From Sternotherus odoratus (Eukaryota > Chordata > Testudines > Kinosternidae), in NCBI GenBank assembly GCA_032164245.1, contig JAVMKO010000002.1, forward strand, positions 181,790,920 to 181,854,919: 64,000 bases of DNA, read 5' to 3'. Shown here piece by piece: positions 59,135 to 64,000 of this stretch. Numbering within the stretch: the first letter of the stretch is position 1; each line of letters opens with the position of its first letter. The translations under genes and the position numbers were made by a program. The notes under the pieces are model-generated. The model was not told where the DNA came from. It searched no databases and was given only the letters and a program-made list of their open reading frames with translations.

Positions 59135-59345
59135 TTACAATCTTTTAATAATAATACCCCTGTGAAGGAGAGATGTGTTGTTATCCCCATTTTGCAAACT
59201 GAGTATTGAGAGGCTAGGATCCAGATCTCAAAGGTATTTGGGCTCCTAACTTCCACTGATTTCAATGCAAATTAGGAAACTAAATGCCTCTGAGAATCTA
59301 GGTCTAAGTGATTTCCCCAAGGTAATACAGGAAGTCTGTGGCAGA
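59135..59345 (+). mobile_element. L2/MIR-like relic split by a miniature palindrome
   Basis: TGTTATCCCCATTTTGCAAA, then CTGAGTATTGAGAGGCTAGG and TAAGTGATTTCCCCAAGGTA and ATACAGGAAGTCTGTGGCAG, follows the well-known end of L2 and MIR repeats (CCATTTTACAG..GGTTAAGTGACTTGCCCAAGGT). The text is cut at about 59208-59310 by a palindrome: TCTCAAAGGTATTTGGGCTC and GAAACTAAATGCCTCTGAGA around a TTGATTTCA-like centre. The palindrome is younger than the host relic. Confidence 0.65.
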
Positions 59346-59813
59346 ATAGAGACACTTTCAAAAATGTTACCCTGTAATTTTTGAACATCTTAAAAAATTG
59401 GTTTCTATGGGATCACTTTAATTTTGACTTCATAATTCTGAACAGAAATCAAGACTTTCATTAGCCCTGGGAGTTGGTGCCTTTTGAAGACCCTACCACT
59501 GCCCCTTTCCGAGGTGTCAGAGCCCTACTTGGTTCCCCACTCCATCCTGGTGGATGTGTTCCTGCCCCTTCCCTGGGCCAGGTGTCTCAAATGGGACCTG
59601 AAGTCATTGACAGGTGGGACCAACGCGGGAGTTCTACCTGATCTCTGGTAACTGGCCTGATCTATGCACCATGGGCTGCTCCAGCCAGTCCCCCAGGTCC
59701 CATTATTATCTCTGCCCCGCTGCAAGTGGAAACAAAACATAGCCAGGTCTTGCTCCACTCTCAGCTCAATGAGATGTTGTTGGGACAGAAGCAGACATCA
59801 GCTCTCCATAGAC

Positions 59814-59945
59814 AAGTGATTTGGGTAGTTACCTGGCATGTGGGAGACCCAGCTTCAAGTTGCTGCTCCAAACTTCACATACCAGAAACTTTAACTTAGA
59901 TCTCACACTTTCCAAGGGAGTGCCCAAACCACTTGGCTATTATAG
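59814..59945. repeat. tRNA-like palindrome 3
   Basis: Left arm AGTGATTTGGGTAGTTACCT, then GGGAGACCCAGCTTCAAG. The right arm on the minus strand reads AGTGGTTTGGGCACTCCCTT, then GTGTGAGATCTAAGTTAAAG. The arms agree at most positions and have the same layout as 49350-49462. It is an older copy of that family. Confidence 0.5.
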
Positions 59946-60476
59946 CATGAAAAGTTTCAAAAGGTTTTGTTTTCATCCTGCCACAGAATGAAACCAAATT
60001 TTGAAAATTCAACATTTTTTGTGAGATGGAATTCTTTTTTTCTTCAGCCCTAGCGCTGAAAGGCTTTTTTAAAGAGTCATTGGAACGAGTAACAAGAAAT
60101 ACCCAAGTTAATCTACAGACCCAATAAAAGTGTTTAGCACATTTATACATGAAACAGTATTTAAAGCTGTCAAGCCAATCTGTGCCCTGCAAAGTTCTTA
60201 GATATTAAATAAACACATAAACAGCTCCAGAAGTGCGGTTGGTCTACCAGGTCATTTAAAATTTCCCTAAATACATATTTATAAAGTAGGCATTGAAAAA
60301 AAATCCATAAATATGTATTTCCACAGCAGAGCATAACAGGTCCAAACAGAGCCATCATAGTCTAATGTTTTTTTTCCCATATACTTCTCTAACGGGTATA
60401 TTTTCAGTTTAAAAACCACCATAAAAGCAGATTATTAATTCACTGTTATGTTTAAATGATGTTATGAGTGTGACAC

Positions 60477-60695
60477 CAACCAACAAGAGTTAACAAAGTC
60501 CTGTGGCACCTTAAAGACTAACTATAAAGTTTTGAAGCATGAGCTTTCGTGGGCTAATACCCACTGTATTAGCCCACGAAAGCTCATGCTTCAAAACTTT
60601 ATAGTTAGTCTTTAAGGTGCCACAGGACTTTGTTAACTCTGCTATTCCAGACTAACACGGCTACCACCCTGATTCTTGACAACCAACAAGAGTTA
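60477..60695 (+). mobile_element. Penelope-like foldback element with 16-bp target duplication
   Basis: A 74-bp arm (60486-60559), a 7-nt loop (CCCACTG) and a perfect reverse-complement arm (60567-60640) are followed by a tail with CCAGACTAACACGGCTACCA. The element lies between identical 16-mers, CAACCAACAAGAGTTA, at 60477-60492 and 60680-60695. It matches the copy at 27587 except for A-to-G differences in both arms (CATGAGC for CATAAGC), which is what one templated event would give. The loop cuts deeper into stem II, so no CUGANGA box is left. The direct repeats show entry by target-primed or PLE-type integration and not by simple cut-and-paste. Confidence 0.7.
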
Positions 60696-60699
60696 GGAA

Positions 60700-61170
60700 C
60701 ATGGAAATTCAAAATCCTATCTTTTAGTCCATCCTTAAAGAAAACTGTATCTATTTAACTCAGCCCAGCAGCCTGAAAACCAAAGTGCATGCAGAAATAG
60801 CCACTAGTTAAAATGGATTGGATCAAAACGGGGAGCTCTCACTGCTTCAACAAAGGAAGAGGAGGAATGAGCTCTGCACAGACAATCCAGGGAAGATGGA
60901 GGCAGTTACCTAAGATTGTCTTGGAGTTTCCAGGAATTAAAGATAAATCTTTAATTAAATATCATATCATGTGATAAAACCTCCAGGAATCCAAAATTGG
61001 CAACCTTAACTCTGTTAAGGGGTGAAGTGAGGGTTATACTTCCCACATCGCCTCCCCTTTATTTTAACACCTGGTCACACTCATTGAATCATATCGGTTT
61101 TGATGGGCTTGGGCAGGTGAATTTGGCCCTTAGCAGCCAGATGTTAAACAACAATTCTCATCCTGATTAA
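60700..61170. other. No recognised feature
   Basis: Nothing identified. The direct-repeat copy of the target site ends at 60695. Confidence 0.4.
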
Positions 61171-61173
61171 ATT

Positions 61174-61244
61174 AGGGTGACCAGATGTCCCAATTGTACA
61201 GGGACAGTCCCGATATCCAGGGCTTTGTCTTATAGAGGTGTCAT
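61174..61244. mobile_element. GGTGACCAGATGTCCC inverted-repeat element, truncated
   Basis: AGGGTGACCAGATGTCCCAA, then CAGGGACAGTCCCGATATCC and TTGTCTTATAGAGGTG, matches the left two thirds of the copies at 36991 and 48116. The right end is missing where it meets the CR1 copy that follows. Confidence 0.7.
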
Positions 61245-62391
61245 GCAGGCCTGATCTAGTCTGACCTCCTGCACAACACAGGCCACAGAATCTCACCCAC
61301 CTACTCCTGCATAAACCTCTAAGCTATGTCTGAGCTATTGAAGTTATCAAATCATTATTTAAAGACCTCAAGGTGCAGAGAATCCTCCAGCAAGTGACCC
61401 GTGCCCCATGCTGCAGAGGAAGGCGAAAAAATCCCAGGGCCTCTCCTATCTGACCTGGAGGAAAATTCCTTCCCAACCCCAAATATGGCTATCAGCTGAA
61501 CCCTGAGCAGGTGGGCAAGACTCACCAGCCAGACACCCTGGAAATAATTCTCTGTAGTAACCCATCCCATCCAACATCCCATCACAGGCCACCAGGCCCA
61601 TCTACCACGAGTAGTCAAAGATCAATTATTTATCAAAATTATATTATCCCATCACACCATATCCTCCATAAACTTATCAAACTTAATCTTGAAGCCAGAT
61701 AGGTCTTTTGCCCCTACTGTTTCCCTTGGAAGGATGTTCCAGAACTTGACTCCTCTGGTGGTTAGAAACCTTCATCTAATTTCAAGTCTAAACTTCCTGA
61801 TGACCAGTTTATATCCATTTGTTCTTGTGTCCACATTGGTACTGATCTTAAATAATTCCTCTCCCTCACGGTATTTATTCCTCTGATATATTTATAGAAA
61901 ACAATCATATCTCCCCTCGGCCTTCTTTTGGTTAGGCTAAACAAGCCAAGCTCCTTGAGTCTCCTTTCATAAGACAGTTTTCCATTCCTCAGATCATCCT
62001 GTTACAGTTTGGATTCATCCTTCTTAATCATGGGCAACCAGAAATGCACACAGTATTCCAGATGAGGTCTCACCAGTGCCTTGTATAACGGTACTAACAC
62101 CTCTTTATCTCTACTGGAAGTACCTCACCTGATGCATCCCAAAACCGCATTAGCTTTTTTCATGGCCATATCACATTTGCGGCTCATAGTCGTCCTGTGG
62201 TAAACCAATACTCCAAGGTCCTTCTCCTCCTCTCTTACTTCCAATTGATGCGTCCCGAGGTCATAACTAAAATTCTTGTTATTAATCCCTAAATGCAGGA
62301 CCTTATACTTCTCACTATTAAATTTCATCCTATTCCTATTACTCCAGTTTACAAGGTCATCCAGATCTTCCTATATGATATCCCACTTTGG

Positions 62392-62610
62392 TCCTGCTTC
62401 CATCTGCAAGTCTGAGCTTTTCCCTTCAGCTGCCTTGTGTCTTTGCTCCATAATCTGCTCGAACCCCCTTCTAAATTCAACCAGACTTTCCACCTGCATC
62501 TCCAATCCTCGGATCTTTTCTTCCATTAGCTCTATTAGGTGGCACTTCATGCAAACAAAACTGTTTCCAGGTACTCCCTCCAGTATCATGTACATTCCCT
62601 CAGCTTCCAC
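62392..62610 (-). pseudogene. CR1 ORF1 N-terminal part
   Basis: The open frame on the minus strand carries a CMKC motif in the order NSFVCMKCHLIELMEEKIRG, followed by a heptad-like coiled coil (LEMQVESLVEFRRGFEQI) and a basic stretch. It matches the start of the CR1 ORF1 RNA-binding protein. The frame continues only about 13 codons past the internal deletion. The first M of the displayed frame need not be the true start. Confidence 0.7.
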
Positions 62611-62777
62611 ATTCAGTCATCTTCATTGTGTCCTCCATTGCTTGGGTCATTACCACTGCCGCCTTTGTATCTATCTTATCCTTCCCTCCTAAATCCTGTT
62701 AGTCCGGGAAACACAAACCACACCAAAACATCACCACCCCCCACAGCAAAAACAAACCCCCAAAGAGCACCCTTGTA

Positions 62778-63098
62778 CAACTCCCTTACAAGCTCCCACT
62801 CAAACTCCCCTGTTTGCAGCTCTGTTTTCTGGCTCCTGTGCTCCGCAGCTGTCCTTGCCGCTGCCTGACTGGCTGGCTACCATTATAGGACCCCTACTCA
62901 GAGAAGCCCCACCCCCTAATCAGAATTCAGCTTCTCTTCCAGCACAAAGCCCCTACAAGCCTCTACACATTCAAATAATACAAAGAATACAAATACAAAA
63001 CCAAATAGAAATACCTTCGCGTCCAACAGAACTCCCATTCAAGCTCCCCTGTTTTCAGCTTTGTTTGCTGGCTCCTGTGCCGCTGCAGCTGTCTGACT
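62778..63098 (-). promoter_or_regulatory. Repeated segment in the CR1 5' UTR
   Basis: Two related segments, 62778-62872 and 63024-63098, share AAGCTCCC, AAACTCCCCTGTTT(G/T)CAG or CAAGCTCCCCTGTTTTCAG, TTTGCTGGCTCCTGTG and GCAGCTGTC text, about 245 bp apart. Repeated 5' UTR units are common in LINEs and often carry the internal promoter. Promoter function here is an inference. Confidence 0.5.
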
Positions 63099-63109
63099 TT
63101 TAAGGTCAA

Positions 63110-63340
63110 CTTCAAAATTCTCATTAACATCAACAGGGATGGGATTTCACCCACTGTCTTTATTTACTGCTGACTTAGGGTTGGCAAAGTGCCAGACACT
63201 GGGAAGCTAAAATGGGTTTGCCACACTACAGAGGTCTTATGGAATCTCTCTGGAGTAACAGTGGTCCATGCAGAACTGAAACTAGGCAGTTCATGACTTA
63301 GACTGCAAGATCCCCATTTGCAAGAAGGATGGGGATTTTC
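63110..63340. other. No recognised feature
   Basis: Unassigned flank of the CR1 5' end. Confidence 0.35.
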
Positions 63341-63344
63341 CTTT

Positions 63345-63425
63345 GAATTTGTACAGCACCTAGCACAACGGGGGTCACAATTCTGGCTGTGAATTCTAGG
63401 AACTAGAACAAGAATAATTTTTTAA
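63345..63425 (+). mobile_element. SINE/LINE 3'-tail repeat fragment, copy 2
   Basis: TTTGTACAGCACCTAGCACA, then GGGGTCACAATTCTGG and AGAACAAGAATAA, is a decayed version of the tail at 22080-22165. Confidence 0.5.
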
Positions 63426-63433
63426 AATGTCAT

Positions 63434-63465
63434 GAATCAGAGAGGTAGCCGTGTTAGTCTGGAAA
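63434..63465 (-). mobile_element. Penelope-like element tail fragment
   Basis: GAATCAGAGAGGTAGCCGTG, then TTAGTCTGG, is the reverse complement of the tail of the element at 27587. Only the last 30 bp are present, followed by A9: an extreme truncation. Confidence 0.65.
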
Positions 63466-63469
63466 AAAA

Positions 63470-64000
63470 AATGTTCTCAATTAAATACCTAGAGATCCTT
63501 CCTCCCTCCTCCCCCAGCATACTACTGGGATTGTCCGTGGGGAGGAAAAGTTTATTTGTTCTGTTGGCAGCAAGAAACAAATTAACTGGTGAAAAGTAGT
63601 TGCTAGCGAAGAACAGTATCTGTTACAAAGCTGAGATTAATGAATTTATTTAGCATAAAAGGGTTTTATTAGCATTCGGTATATGTTCAGTGTACACATT
63701 GGAAACAACAGCATATTGTATACAAATACAGTTACATAGCACAGTGTTACTTGTCATAATATATTCAGTGTCAGTAATCAGTCACATACATAATTTGTAC
63801 TAAATAATTCTGAAATTAAAACTGATCTCCGAGTCCTTTCTCTGGCTGCCAATCACAGGGAGTTTTCTTTTCCTGTCCTCTGGAGCAAGTGAGACAGGAG
63901 TTTTTATCTCTAGTTAATATCTTTCCTAATCTCCTCTCACAGGGACTTTCTGCCTCATATTGAGGCCAACGTAAGTAATTCAGGGTTAAAAGAATGTGTA
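63470..64000. other. No recognised feature
   Basis: AT-rich sequence to the window edge, nothing identified. Confidence 0.35.

Larger units (their letters stand above)
61245..63105 (-). mobile_element. CR1 LINE with 5' UTR and ORF1 start, internally deleted
   Basis: On the minus strand the copy starts near 63105 with a GC-rich 5' UTR and runs through the ORF1 start (62610). At about 62392 it jumps directly into the ORF2 C-terminal region and then the 3' UTR (end near 61245). Diagnostic text includes AAACTTAATCTTGAAGCCAG and CAGTATTCCAGATGAGGTCT. The missing middle would hold the rest of ORF1, the endonuclease and most of the reverse transcriptase. Most CR1 copies lose the 5' end, so keeping both ends is unusual. 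Internal stops show it is not coding. Confidence 0.8.

Noticed and set aside
62276..62692. 138-codon + strand frame
   Set aside because: It is the antisense shadow of the CR1 ORF1 and 5' region on the minus strand.

Overview
The window looks like a gene-poor stretch of a sauropsid nuclear genome, most probably a turtle. The reasons are the many CR1 LINE copies on both strands, PIF/Harbinger and hAT derivatives, short inverted-repeat elements, Penelope-like foldback elements, LTR families and Gypsy debris that I recognise as turtle-type repeats. The species call rests on memory of these families and not on a search; a crocodilian or other sauropsid is not excluded. I found no host gene that I can support: no exon series, tRNA, rRNA or CpG-island promoter. 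The open reading frames are short and either fall in transposon relics or look like chance.

Layout. 1-9.7 kb: a CR1 3' end (+), a hAT-type element, a decayed LINE reverse-transcriptase fragment, a CR1 copy (-) and a PIF/Harbinger derivative carrying the end of its SANT/Myb-type protein. 10.9-14.4 kb: a hAT element and two facing ~371-bp elements with the complete end signature of Helitrons. 17-22 kb: an old CR1 relic, then a ~0.8 kb solo LTR split by a younger 1,958-bp solo LTR that contains a 42-bp minisatellite. 24-36 kb: foldback elements, a CR1 ORF1 relic, two tRNA-derived/MIR-like SINEs and a Tigger-like element. 39.4-41.4 kb: a Ty3/Gypsy integrase end with its 3' LTR, split by a Penelope-like insertion. 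47-52 kb: CR1 copies, tRNA-like palindromes, a GC-rich array of four tandem hairpins and a retroviral gag/protease relic. 54-64 kb: CR1 copies with nested elements, a hAT element with GC-rich repeats, L2/MIR relics, Penelope-like foldbacks, and a CR1 (-) that keeps its 5' UTR and ORF1 start joined to its 3' end by an internal deletion.

How the parts relate. The window is a stack of insertions, and the nesting gives relative ages. LTR B sits in LTR A, a Penelope-like element sits in the Gypsy element, and small inverted-repeat elements sit in CR1 copies and in an L2/MIR relic. The signals most worth a second look are the Penelope-like elements (two sequence families, hammerhead-ribozyme-like cores, near-perfect 74-77 bp inverted arms, 15-16 bp target duplications), the Helitron pair, the tandem-hairpin array and the tRNA-like palindromes.
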